Source of the DNA: Mastacembelus armatus
Lineage: Eukaryota; Chordata; Actinopteri; Synbranchiformes; Mastacembelidae
NCBI RefSeq assembly: GCF_900324485.2
Contig: NC_046638.1
Coordinates: forward strand, 1,328,673-1,392,672
Direction of reading: 5' to 3'
Length of the DNA: 64,000 bases
Shown here piece by piece: positions 25,369-37,678 of this stretch. Each line of letters begins with the position of its first letter. Position 1 is the stretch's first letter. The notes below the pieces were generated by a model. It saw only the letters and a list, made by a program, of their open reading frames with translations. It ran no database searches and was not told the origin of the DNA. The position numbers and the translations under genes were made by a program.

Positions 25369-27453
25369 CAGCTCTAAAGATCCACTGTATCACCATAAGC
25401 AGCATTTTCCCACAGGTTAAAACTGAGCTCAGTGCGTTAGTCGGTGTAAAATGCAAGCTGCCCTCCTCTGCCCAGACGTCTCTCCTGCTCTGTTCTGTCA
25501 TTTCTAATCCTGGCTGCTGTGGGTCGACGTGAAGAGGCAGCTGTTGTCTGAGGACATGATACAGCTGTCAGCAGAGGGCAAATATAACCTGCAGCCACTC
25601 CGAGGAAGAAGACGCCAAACGCACAAAGACGCTGTGGAGGATGTTTAGTGTTTAGAGAATCTGAGTCCCATTTTCAACCAGCCCATGAAACAGAGAGACT
25701 GTTTTTTTTACACCAAAGCCTTGCTGTGACCAGGATTACCCTGGGACATTAAGACCTGTAACACTGTACGGGTGAGATCTGGACGAGCCAGGAAACTCAA
25801 GCCTGTAGCTGAATATCAATCTGACAGTTGTTTCATATGCTGCAGTCATCACTGCACCGGGTGCTTTGCTCAGCAGAAACTTATGCCACTGGTGAGGGTG
25901 GGCCAATGCAGAAGCCACAGAGAGAGCCACGAGAGCCTGAAACTTCAAATTTTACCCATAATCCCAAGGCTTTTCTGTACACTGAGCAGACGTGGCAGAA
26001 GTAAAGCTTCTAGAGCTAATTTACAGAAAACGGACAAAAGAAAATGTGAATTAGTCCGTGGTGCTAAATGCTGATTCTCCAGCAGCCTGCCATTAAACCA
26101 CTGCAGAAGAGGAAAACACAACCAGCTCCAGTCAAAGCTAAAATGGCATTTACTGACTCATGTCACTGACATGTGACCAGGGTTTCTATATAATCTGTGA
26201 CAGCTCAACAACAAAGCAACGTTCACTGGAAATAACCAGAAACAGCTGCAGCAGCTGAAACTGGAACGAAGGCACCACAACATCTACATCCCTCTTTTAT
26301 TTTTATTTCCCTGTCTGATCTCTGCAGTGTTTACGTGGCAGCGACAGGAAAGGGAATGAACATACCTGTGCTGAAAATCCAATCAGGGCAGTTTTGTTTT
26401 AATCTGCAAGAAAATGAGAAAATCCAGTGATTTCAGTGAAAAATGCGACTCACGTTAAAAATGACATTTAACTTCACGACTCACCTTTTGTTCTTTCTGG
26501 AAAAAGCCTCAGACGTCCCCGTTTATAACGTTAAACAACAAATAATATAAATTTAAACCGATTCAATATGAGCTTAAATTTTTAATTATTACAGATATGT
26601 TAAGATGCTTCTTCTCCACAGTTTGAATAGACACAGCTCTCTGCTCTCTGCCACAGGAAACACTGGTTTATTATCTCTGCTGTGAAAGACCATCAGCTAA
26701 CACACAGAAATATTTAAAAAGGCAAAAACTAACTTTATGGTTCATGTTCTGTGGCCCCATATATGTCAAAAGGCATCTAAGTTCTCATTAAAGGCTAAAT
26801 GCTGTTAAGCTGCGTGAATATGAAGCAGTTAGAGACTAAACTGTGCAGGATGGAAAGATGAACAATATGTTTATTTTTCTGACTCTGAAGCTTCTTGTGT
26901 GAAATAGAAGAGCTGTTCACAAATTCAACGAGACCTTGGACAAGATGAACATGGAGCTTTTGCATTTAATGTGACAGCAGCAGGATGAGAAGAGTACATC
27001 ACATTTGAGTTGGAAGAGCTTAGAAAAGGTGACATGATGTTTAGATCAGACTGAATGATGCTTCTGCAACAGGAGCTGGATTCGAATGACTGAAGTCTTT
27101 TTGTAACACTTAGACCTTTTTGGTTTTTGTTCTTGTGGAAACATTTGGATGCAGGAGCATAAATCAGCCTTTACAGAAGAAAAGCAGGTTTGATTCACTA
27201 ACATCAGTACAAATACATCACAGTACAGTGTCGATACTGTCGCAGGCAGGAGGCAGCTTGGACTGGAGAGTTGTTTCCAAAGTGAAATATCTGAAAAGGA
27301 CAGAACTAAACAAAAACCTAATTCTGCTTCATCTACTGAACAAGGAGCAGATTAAAGCCATTTATCACATAAAGCATCAGGATCCTTCTCTCACCATCTT
27401 TATGTTCACACTATAGATCAGCAGCTCCTCTGTTTGTTAAAGTGAACGGTCGG

Positions 27454-27459
27454 TTTATT
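27454..27459 (-). terminator. PolyA signal of troponin gene C
   Basis: AATAAA on the minus strand, 95 bases after the stop of gene C. Confidence 0.65.
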
Positions 27460-27553
27460 TCAGATATGCAGCACTTTGGAAGAAAACTCTGCAGCTACAA
27501 AGACATCAGACCTGAACTCTGTTCTGAGAATCACTTTTAAGATCAGATCACGT

Positions 27554-29142
27554 TTAACTATCGAACATCTTCTTCCTGTCAGACTTGTCTTCAATGTTCT
27601 TACGCCAGTCTCCCACGTCACGCAGCTGCTTGTCCTGTGAACACAGACGGTGATTTTAGTTTAGAGTAGTGACCTGTTTAATGGCGACGCATAAAAACTG
27701 ATGTTAGAAATTATAAATAACCAAAATATCAAGTTTGTCGCAGCTTTAACATCAATAAATGTCACATCAATGTTCTCAGAAAGTTTGATTTCTCTTAGTA
27801 TTTTCATTTTCCCAGTGGTGGAAACTACTTTGAGTATTTCCATGTAGTACTACTTCATTCTTGGACTTCACTACTTGTCAGAGCCAACAAAATACAGTCT
27901 GATCATCAAACTTTATTGATCCCCCAAATTAGAAGTATATAAGGTAGTTAACGTCAGCTACCCGGCGGTATATGAAGTACTTCAAATCAGAAGTATATAA
28001 GGTAGTTAACGTCAGCTACCCGGCGGTATATGAAGTACTTCAAATCAGAAGTATATAAGGTAGTTAACGTCAGCTACCCGGCGGTATATAAAGTACTTCA
28101 AATCAGAAGTATATAAGGTAGTTAACGTCAGATACCCAGCGGTATATAAAGTACTTCAAATAAGAAGTATATAAGGTAGTTAACGTCAGATACCCAGCGG
28201 TATATAAAGTATTTCAAATTAGAAGTATATAAGGTAGTTAACGTCAGCTACCCAGCGGTATATAAAGTACTTCAAATTAGAAGTATATAAGGTAGTTAAC
28301 GTCAGCTACCCAGCGGTATATAAAGTACTTCAAATTAGAAGTACATAAGGTAGTTAACGTCAGCTACCCAGCGGTATATAAAGTACTTCAAATTAGAAGT
28401 ATATAATGCTTTGGATACTTCACATACTTTTGGACATATACTGCAGTAACATTTTGAATGCAGGACTTTTACTGGGAACAGAGGATCTGAACACTGTGGT
28501 ATTACTACAGTTACTGCAGTAATACACAGACCAGTATCACTGTCCTTAAAAGATGATGATCACAGATCAGATCTTATCTTCATGAACCTGATCCTGGTTT
28601 CTGTGGGATGTTTGTTCTTACTAAAGTTAGAAATGGAAACATGACATCAGTTATTTGTTTTGTTTTTTTCAACAAAACAGTATTAGGTCTGGACAGTACT
28701 CTGTGGTACTGACCCAAATATTACTGCATGTCGCCATCAAATGTCTGGTTAGATTAAGACTCTTTGGACATATTAGTTCCTAAGTGAAACCTTAAGTTGA
28801 TCTATTTCAGACTATTAGATGTTCGATGTTCCTGTAGGTCTGAATTTGGGCAGAACTAGAAAACAAGTTCAGACCCTGTTCCCAGAGTTCAGCCTCACAA
28901 TAAGTCCAGGCTGTAATAAACAGCAGCTACCTTAACCCCCGTCTAAAGACCTGATGAAGCTCCTCACCTCCTCCTTCACCTCCTTCTTGACCTGCTTCAG
29001 GTTGGCCCTCAGGTCCATGTTGACTGTGTGTTTGGAGCCCAGCAGAGCCTTGAGCATGGCGTCAGCGGACATACGCACCTTCTTCAGGTGAGGCCTCTTG
29101 AACTTTCCTCTCAGATCCACAATTTTTATGTTGAGGTCTTTG

Positions 29143-29189
<47 letters not shown>

Positions 29190-30010
29190 GGGGGTGTCAG
29201 GACAGAAGGAACGATTATTAAAAAGTAATTGATCACATGTGATGACCGGACGAGAGCAGAGAGCTGCTGTGGTCTCACCTCATTCAGAACCATGTCCAGC
29301 TTGAACTCTATGGAGTATCTCTCCTCTTCACTGGCGTCAACCTGCTCATGCAGCTTCTTGCAGAGTTCCTGGACAGAACAGACGTTTTTGTTGGTTTTGC
29401 TGGAAATATTTATATTTATGGCCTTTGATTGGAGTAAAACTTGTAACAGTGTACTTTTCCACAGTGGTACTGATACTAATAAACTGAGTCAGACCCAGAA
29501 ATGACCCTGAGAGCGGTCGGGTCCTGCTTGTGGCCTCACCAGGAGCTCTTCCTTGGAGTACGGCAGCTCCAGAGGAGGACATTTCCCCGCCAGGAACTTC
29601 TCCCTCTCCTCAGTCTTCGATGTGGCTTCGGCCTCCAGCAGATTAGTCGCCACCACCAGCATACAGCTCTGTGGATTCCATCAACTCTCAGTACATTTGA
29701 CTCAAATTTCAGGGCAAACAAAAGAAAAACAGCAGCAACTCTGCCGTGTATCCATTTCTTACTTTCAGCGTATGCTTACGCCTTGCAGACAGTCTTTTCC
29801 TGCAGATAGAAACACAACACGCGAGTCGGACGGGGCCATAATCTTAGAAATCTATTATCTTTGTTTACTGAATCTAACTTTAACACATGGATCTGCTCTC
29901 TCGACAGACCCGATTTGATGATGCTGATAAATCCGACACAAATACGACTTTACATGAATCTGTTTATTAACACAACCTACTGATTAACGGTGTACTCACT
30001 CAGAGGCCAT
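27554..30010 (-). CDS. tnni2-like: Troponin I, fast skeletal type (paralogue C), 174 aa
   Basis: Coding exons on the minus strand are 30000-30010, 29763-29799, 29540-29668, 29279-29368, 28968-29144 and 27554-27634. The total is 525 bp, in frame. The N-terminus is [16 protein letters not shown], and the first helix starts [15 protein letters not shown]. The inhibitory region is full length ([19 protein letters not shown]) as in mammalian TNNI2. [12 protein letters not shown] and [23 protein letters not shown] follow. Compared with D, three residues are missing in the C-terminal mobile segment (KSDRKK against KSGMDGRKK). The acceptor of the 177-bp exon sits at the end of a (CA)n and poly-C run. 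A 58-bp minisatellite occupies the last intron. The predicted noncoding exon 1 is 3.5 kb upstream (near 33506). Confidence 0.94.
27931..28405. repeat. 58-bp minisatellite, about 8 units
   Basis: The unit starts AGAAGTATATAAGGTAGTTA and recurs at 27931, 27989, 28047, 28105, 28163, 28221, 28279, 28337 and 28395 (last partial). The period is exactly 58 bp. Left units carry CCCGGCGG and right units CCCAGCGG, so variants are clustered. It lies within the last intron of troponin gene C. Confidence 0.97.
29146..29194. repeat. (TG)n plus 22-bp G run at a splice acceptor
   Basis: About 13 TG units (29146-29172) are followed by 22 G (29173-29194). On the minus strand this reads C22, (CA)n, then AG, and forms the pyrimidine tract and acceptor of a troponin gene C exon that starts at 29144. 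Confidence 0.95.
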
Positions 30011-30015
30011 GTTAG

Positions 30016-33000
30016 CTGCAGGATCCTGATCCTCCCTGGTAGAAAACCAGTAAAAAAAAAACACAGAGAGAAAATATTAAAAGTCTGATTTTACCTTTTG
30101 AATTCTGACTAAAACGTTGTTCAGTTCCACACACAATAAGTCACGGTCCCCTCTGCTGTTTATCGATGCATTTATTTGGTCTATTAAGTCCCTGGATTCA
30201 CTGGTACTGGGAATGTGTGTTGTTGTTATGACTCCTGGGGCCCAGTCAGTCGTGCTTTGAGTGTGTGTTGCTGCTGAACTGAGATTTTGAGATTTTCTAA
30301 CTTTCCATACCTGTGAGTGTTTATAAGACTTTGTTGGGACAGAATAACATAAATAATCCTCTTCCTGTGTATTAACATGGCCTCTACCTCTGGCGCCCAA
30401 CAAAGGAGACTAATGGCATCTCCTCAAGACTCTTTTTACTGAATGAAACTGTAAACTCTAAATCGGATGCTGCTCCCGATACGTGACCTCAGTCTGAACA
30501 GAGAAATCAGATTTCATGTGGCTTTTCTGCAGACAGTCTGGTCCTGAGTATAAACAGATTCCAGTGTCCCACAAACGGGCTGTAAGTGAAGAGTTAAACT
30601 CCACGTCTTCTCTCCTGCTGCAGAAACTCACCTCTCACACTGGATCAAGTTAATTCTATCTTAAGACCTGATGTTTATTTCCAGGAACGAAACTTTGTAA
30701 TCCAGTCCGGGTTAATGGCTTAAAGGAGCATACTGTTATTTTTAGCTGAGAGGCTCAAGGGACTCAGGTCCAACTCCAGACTGAAATATCTGAAGGACCA
30801 CTGGAGAGATTGGTATAAAGGTTTGTTCTAACGTTTACAGACAAACGAGGACAGCTCATTATTTTGGTGATGGGTTTATACAAACATCACAACAGATTAG
30901 ACTGATGTGAATGTTAGCAGACAGTTCAGTCAAGATGCAGGACCAGGTTTTCAGCCTTATAATGATTTCAGAGCGGACTTGTGTTATCTAATGTGTCTCC
31001 AGAACAAAACATGGAGGTGGACCATCATCCTCAGCTGGAACAACTCAGCAGTAGACGAAATAAGCAGCACGAGGTAAACCTGGAAATAAAGTCTTAGTTT
31101 GCTCTCACTGGCTCCTGAAGGTCAGTAAATGCACCTCACGGCCCCTGAGAAGGGTAAATAAGGACAACTGTTCTCTCCTGGGGCCCTCTCAAACTGGATT
31201 AATGCTAACATGCTGTGAGCTAACACTGTAAACACAGTATAATAAGATGCTAAATAAAGGTGTAGTAAAACCCTATCATGTTAGATGGTAAGTATTAGCC
31301 TGATAACATGGTAGGTGCTAGCATGCTGTGCTAACATGCTAAAACATAAATATCTGTAAATGCACTGAGCTTTGGATCATTACACTTAGCCTGCTAAACA
31401 TTAGCATGTTGCTATGCTAAGGATAGACAAGAAAATAAGCCAGCAAGTTCAAATCAGCGTAAGTGCACCCATGCTGACGACACACATCGTAGTAAACATC
31501 ATGTTTTCTGATGTTCCCAACAACAACAACAACAACAACATGACGTTCACTGAGCCGACTCAACCTGATCTCCGTTTGATAAGAGAGAAATTAAATAATA
31601 ACAGAAATAGAAGTGATGCAGTTCATGATTTGTGCAAACCAACATCCTCTGTCTCTAACTTAGACTCAGTCCTGTCCCCGTACCATCAGCACAGACTGTA
31701 GCAGGGTGGACATCGAATAATATCAACTGGTTTCCAAATTGGAAAACTGCCGAAAAAATCGACTTTTAATTGTAGTAGATGGACATCGAGAGGATAAACA
31801 GCACCAACAGAGCAGCCAAACATCATCTCCATCGTCTTTATTGGCCTCTAAAGCTTCATTCACACGACTTCACGTTCGGTTTTTGAAAAAACACTTTATC
31901 CTAAAAATATTTGGGCTTTTTGTTTGAAGAATTAATGAAAGTATAACCAGCTACCTGAATGTTTGCAGACTCATTTTCAGTCAGTTGACTAATTGTTTAC
32001 CTGACTGACTGTTGCAGCTCCTAAACAAACACACTTCTGTGTGCACATATACCCATATATATCAACCTACTGATTATACACACACACTTGAAATAAAACC
32101 AAAGCTGCTCAATAATAAAGCAGCTCGAGCTCTGTGGCTCTGAGGCCAGACAGTTGCTGCCTGTCATGTTTAGGGGCGGTGACGGAGTAGCGGATTAGGA
32201 CTCTATTCCTGGAGTCACAGCTGTTGCGAACGTCTTCATTATGGAGAAAAAACACTGACAGCAGGCTCGTCTTAGAAGAAAAGACATCTGACAACCAATG
32301 CAGGCATCCTAAAACACCAAGCTGGCCCACAAACAAGTGGCCATAACAGGGATGGGGGGGTCCTCCAGGGCTGGCAGGATATTTTTGGACACATGAAACT
32401 CTGCAGACATTTCAACATGTTGCTCTGGAGATGGAATAATATCTGCACGGTTAAATTTGGGCCCTGATTTGTGTCTTTAGTGAGTGTGTGTGGGTGCTAT
32501 GGGCAGGACTGGCTCTGGAGGGAGGGTGCAAGGATTCACGGTAACACAACACCGCAGAACATCCCAAAGATGTGAGAGCATATGGTAAAAATAACTCGCT
32601 GCTGCTCTGGCCTCAGATGCACATAGAGTTAACAGCCAGAAACACAGAGACAAGAAGGGACAAAGGCTTTTAAATGTCTGAAAGAGAAAACAGACCCCTG
32701 AAAGGAAGTGTGTCCGGGAGCAGACGAGTACGGAAACAGACCAAAGACCAGAACAAAAATCAGAGCAGGATACTCTTCTGTGGTAGAAGTTTAATAAAAG
32801 ATGAATTAAAGTTTTATCGGTGTCAAACATGCAGTTGAGTGTAACGTGAAGTCGGAGACTGAGGTGTTCCTCTAAACTCTCAGCGCTGACAGAAAGATAA
32901 ACACTGAGGGATCCATTTCCACGCCGAGGCCCTGTAGTGGTGTAGCCTTTCAGCGCCCCACATCTCCACACCGTACATCAGCGCTTTGCCACCGCAGCAG

Positions 33001-33505
33001 TGCGAGCCCATGTCCAAGCACTTCTAAACTGAGACGAAAAACTACTCCTGTAACCTTTGAAACCCAGAAAAGGTCACAAGGGTCAGTTAATGCCAAAGCA
33101 AAACCCACTACAGGCTGTGGAACCTGCTAAAACTGAGTTAACGCTTGATTGCTATGAAACAAATATTTAACATCAAACAGCCATGAGCCTGCAGCATTTC
33201 ACCATCACTACAAACTGATCGAACTGATCGACACCTCGTCAAAGAGCAGATCTCACTTCACATCGTCTCATCAGCACATGAACAAATGTCAGACAGTCAG
33301 AAACAGCTCTGAGACCGAAGGTTTCAACGTAAACAGAAATATTCTTGCACACATGAATTTTTTTTCTTAATTTGAAGAAACTAAAGAAAAATCTGCCAAC
33401 AACATGTCGACATGCAGAGGACGTGCATGCAAGCAACAAAGACATCACATGCTTCTAGGCTTCATCCACTAAACTCACTGAAAGAGTCTCAGAGGGAGTT
33501 CTTAC
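30016..33505 (-). other. Intron 1 of troponin gene C, no gene seen
   Basis: This is a 3.5-kb stretch between the start-codon exon and the predicted noncoding exon 1. It contains many GCTAACATGCT-type strings (about 31200-31430) and a CAA triplet run near 31519-31540. A 164-codon minus-strand frame at 32477-32971 has no recognisable motif and is probably chance. Confidence 0.5.
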
Positions 33506-33735
33506 TTGGACTGAGCAGAGCTGTCGGCCTGTTAGAGTCACAGATACACACCGAGTCCCAGGCAGTCCAAGTGTTAAGAAGGTATATATTGCAATCTCTG
33601 ATAGCCCTTTAAATCCTCCACTTTCTCTTTATGGAAGTGGACCACTAGTCAAACCAATGAGCTGGCAAGGTCATGAAATACAGTACAGTGTCATCTGCCC
33701 CCTTTCTCGCCTCGCCTCATTATAAATAACCCGCC
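33506..33735 (-). promoter_or_regulatory. Promoter and noncoding exon 1 of troponin gene C
   Basis: On the minus strand: a MEF2-type TTATTTATAA (33720-33729), an inverted CCAAT (33654-33658), TTCCATAAAGAG (about 33625-33636), TATATA (33584-33589), and a predicted exon ending at 33506 with GTAAGAACT. Spacings from TATA (44 bp to CCATAAA, 70 bp to CCAAT) are the same as at gene D. The link of this promoter to gene C across 3.5 kb is inferred. Confidence 0.6.
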
Positions 33736-35887
33736 CTTTAAGATTGTTATCGGTATTATCTTAGCTCCTGACAGACACGACGCAGGGAAGTGATTAGAGC
33801 GCACAGGCGTTTGGTGATCAACACTTCATATGTATTTATACAGACACAAGTCATTTAGAGATTTGAGATATAGCAGGGAAACAGTGGGTGAAGTCTGTGC
33901 CAGCAGATCAGCAAAAAGACAGATCAATATATTGTGTCGATTCATTAATTAATCAACTGTAGAGACAATTCATCTCCAAGTATTTCATCATTATGTTACA
34001 TTTAAGTTTAATCCTGTGTTTTCATAAATTCTCCTGAAGCTTTGGCTGCTGATTCCAGTGAAGTCTGTGGAGACACTATGAGGCTCTTGCCTTGTGTGTC
34101 TGCTCCAAAAGTCACTTTACAAAAACCGAATCTCTTCCTGTGCCTCTTCCTGCAGTAAAACAGTTGGGAGTCACAGCTTTTAGATTTTGGTGGTGGGGCA
34201 GCTCATTCCTTTAAATCTGGACTAGATGTTGGGACTTTAGAGACAAAACTGAAGGAAACCAAACTCACGTGTTTTCACAGCCAGTGATCTGGATGAGAAT
34301 CAGCTGCACAGCTGAAACATAAGAAGCGAAACTGTAAGACAGAGCAAATGATTTTGTGTGGATGTAAACACGATTATTAAAAAGAAAAACAGTTTTACAA
34401 CCACTTACCTCAGATCAGTTCCTGAACTGGTCATCTCTGAACAGGATTTCATTCATATCTTTGTCAATAAAAGTCTGAAAATAAATATTTAGTGTGACAT
34501 TTTTCAGTATCAACACATACAAGACGACGCATCAGTTTGAGTTTTAAGTTTCTGTCGATCTGAGACCATTAGAAGCTTTTCACACCAAAAAACACAGTGT
34601 GACCTGGACTCTGTCTTTTTTTTGTTCTGCAGTGATTCATTTGTGTTAACAAGCTGCATCTGTGCAACAGCAGCTACCAGCGTCTGGAAGAGCTGACAGA
34701 AAACAACCAGAGACACGGAAGGACTACGAGGACAAAGCAACCAGACACGGAAGGACTACGAGGACAAAACAACCAGACACGGAAGGACTACGAGGACAAA
34801 ACAACCAGACACGGAAGGACTACGAGGACAAAACAACCAGAGACACGGAAGGACTACGAGGACAAAACAACCAGACACGGAAGGACTACGAGGACAAAAC
34901 AACCAGACACGGAAGGACTACGAGGACAAAACAACCAGACACGGAAGGACTACGAGGACAAAACAACCAGACACGGAAGGACTACGAGGACAAAACAACC
35001 AGACACGGAAGGACTACGAGGACAAAACAACCAGAGACACGGAAGGACTACGAGGACAAAACAACCAGACACGGAAGGACTACGAGGACAAAACAACCAG
35101 AGACACGGAAGGACTACGAGGACAAAACAACCAGAGACACGGAAGGACTACGAGGACAAAACAACCAGAGACACGGAAGGACTACGAGGACAAAACAACC
35201 AGAGACACGGAAGGACTACGAGGACAAAACAGAGATTCAAGTTGAGAAACGAAGGGACAAACCAGTTTGCAGCAGCAAACACATTTGGGAGGAAACGTAA
35301 AGCACCTTCATCTGGAAAGTTGCAGAAATGTTGATTCTGATCATGGCAGTAAAATCTTCACGTACTTCATTTGTTTTCTGCTAATTATTATAGTTATTAC
35401 AGTACAACATCCACATGTAGTCAAACTATTGGACACTCACAGCACCTGGTGAAGGTCAGGGAACAAAAGTCACGTCAGACACAACATGTTCAACCTTAAC
35501 CAAAGTTAAACCTGTTCCCTAATCCACAGGGGGGACTCTGGGTGTGAACCCTGATGTCCGGTGGACCAGTCCTGGGCTTTGTCCACCCATCGTGCAGGTC
35601 AGTCGCAATATAGACACTGAATTCCTACATGTCCAGCTGGTTGGTTTCCTTAACGTTAGCACTCAATTCGTTTTTCTAAACAAAGAACTGTCAGTGTTCA
35701 TATTCTTTAACGAATCACAGAATTAATATTAGCTGATGGCTAATAACTAATCAACCTGATGAATATATCTAATAAATATTTAATATTTATATTTAATAAA
35801 CATCCTGTTGTGTTTTCAGTGTTTACAATATATATGTGCAGCTCCAAGTAGACATGACAAAACGACTCTATCAGCAGGTGGAGCTTG
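33736..35887. other. Intergenic stretch between troponin genes C and D
   Basis: No gene seen. It contains the 32/34-bp minisatellite at 34702-35231. The 212-codon open frame across it is a product of the repeat. Confidence 0.6.
34702..35231. repeat. 32/34-bp minisatellite, 16 units
   Basis: The core ACGGAAGGACTACGAGGACA is followed by AAACAACCAG. Units are 32 bp (CCAGACACGG) or 34 bp (CCAGAGACACGG), and I count 16 cores. The 34-bp form dominates at the right end and the 32-bp form in the middle. Confidence 0.97.
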
Positions 35888-35893
35888 TTTATT
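35888..35893 (-). terminator. PolyA signal of troponin gene D
   Basis: AATAAA on the minus strand, about 120 bases after the stop of gene D. Confidence 0.7.
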
Positions 35894-36011
35894 TAGTGGA
35901 TCTTTCTACAGCTTCATGGTGGTTCAAACTGGATTTGTGCTGCCTAAATGAAACCAGTCTAAATTGAGACTTCTGTAAAGAGCAAGTCAAGTTGTTGCCA
36001 GATACACTGAT

Positions 36012-37678
36012 TTAAGCCTCTGCCTCAAACATCTTCTTCCTCCCATCCATGCCAGATTTGTCTTCGATGTTTTTACGCCAGTCGCCAACGTCACGCAGCT
36101 CCTTGTCCTGAAACACCAAAACAGGCAAAACCCACAGCTGGATTATTAAACCTGAGTCACATATTCAGATGCAAATGGATGAGATGAAAAACAGTGACAG
36201 CTAATGATAAAGCTGGAATCAGATTTATCTTCCCCTCACTTTTTGTTTACATCGTGTATATCTGCAGTTTGTGTGGAAACAGTTACTGCTAATTAAAGGA
36301 TGGTGGCACCTGCAAACTTTGTTGGAGGTGGATGGAAGCATCTAAACAAGAAGATGCAAACGGATTTCTAAAACCTGTATAAATAAAAAAACCCTGCCAG
36401 CTCCTCACCTCCTCCTTCACCTCCTTCTTGACCTGCTTCAGGTTGGCCCTCAGGTCCAGGTTGACTGTGTGTTTGGAGCCCAGCAGAGCCTTGAGCATGG
36501 CGTCAGCGGACATACGCACCTTCCTCAGGACGGGCTTCTTGAATTTACCGATCAGGTCCTGAACTTTGATCTTCAGGTCGTCGATCTGGAAGGTGAAGAC
36601 CAGAGTCCACAGTGGATCCACAGCAGCTCGTTACAAACAGTACAAATATCCAGATGTAGATCAGAACATTTGGGAGCCTCTGAAGGTTCAGGATGGTCAG
36701 TAATTTGATAGAACCGACCTCCTTGTTGCATTTTCTGACTTTGAACTCCAGGTCGTATCGCTCCTCATCGATCACATCGATCTTGTGGTGAATCTCCCTG
36801 CACAGCTCCTGAACACAAACACAGGTCACAACACTAAAATAACACACAGTGGACAATATCAGCTAAATCAGTGACGGCTCCTACTGGTACTATATGTACT
36901 ACAAATATTTTTACTGCACATAAAAACTGAAAATACTGCAGAGGTACGTTCTAAATACTGATCACAGCCTCCAGGTATCCATGATGTCCAACCTGTAAAC
37001 CCTGTGGCCTGTATCAGAACATATGTTCCTGTTTTCATGGCTGTTGGTTTTTGACAAACCTGCAGCTCCTGCATGGTCCTGGGCATGGACAGAGGAGGAC
37101 AGTTCTCAGCCATGTACCTCCTCCTCTCCTCCTCTCGCTCCCTCTCCTCCTCCTCCAGTATACCTTTGGCAATGGAGAGCATCAAACTCTGCCAAAAATG
37201 AATGAAAGCACATGTCAAACATTTGTAGGCAAGTTTTCAGCTGTTCACACTGGAAAATGAGCTGTAAGAAGAAATTTATCGGAGTTTTGTTGCCAGTTGG
37301 AGGAACTCGACCCTCAAAACATTTGTTCTTGTTCTTTGCTACAACTTTACTTTGCTAAACAAACATGCAATATTTTACCTTCAGATGTTGCTTGCGACTC
37401 GAAGACACCTTTTTCCTGGGAAGAACATAAGATTTTCTCATGAATTCTGATTCAAATGAAAGAAACATGAGTCTAGAAAGTTTTTTATAATCGATAATTT
37501 CTATTGGAAACATGCAAAATTTTCCAAAACTGTAGAACTCAATAAAAGAATAAATGGTTTTAATATTTGATTGATATTTTAAATAATTACATAAAATAGT
37601 TTCTACATGTTTGAGTATCTCATTTAGAAGTTTAGACAAATAGATAAATGAATTACTCACTCTGACATCTTGGTGTTT
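36012..37678 (-). CDS. tnni2: Troponin I, fast skeletal muscle (canonical paralogue D), 178 aa
   Basis: Coding exons on the minus strand are 37671-37678, 37379-37415, 37060-37188, 36719-36808, 36409-36585 and 36012-36107. The total is 537 bp, in frame, close to the 182 aa of human TNNI2. [15 protein letters not shown] begins the protein. The first helix is very charged (EEEERERE). It continues [12 protein letters not shown], the troponin-T-binding helix, [19 protein letters not shown] (inhibitory and switch peptide), [12 protein letters not shown], and [28 protein letters not shown]. It is the only gene of the five that keeps the GM-GRKKMFE C-terminus known to bind actin-tropomyosin. The donor after the 90-bp exon is GTCGGT, a weak match to consensus. 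The polyA signal is at 35888. Confidence 0.96.

Larger units (their letters stand above)
22272..27453. other. Gene-free stretch between the duplication and troponin gene C
   Basis: I see no gene. Open frames are short and lack family motifs. The stretch contains a (TG)n run at 23183-23222, SINE-tail-like pieces at about 24716-24900 (TTTCTCC, CACAGTCCAAAC and GACCTGTGACC strings), and an ACAGAG hexamer array at 25335-25368. Confidence 0.55.

Noticed and set aside
27931-28405. CRISPR-like array
   Set aside because: Units are contiguous without unique spacers and the locus is vertebrate; it is a minisatellite.
32477-32971. 164-codon minus-strand frame inside intron 1 of troponin gene C
   Set aside because: No family motif, no splice context, Cys/Leu/Ser-rich chance composition.
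34662-35300. 212-codon open frame
   Set aside because: It is the 32/34-bp minisatellite read in rotating frames; composition and repetition explain the lack of stops.
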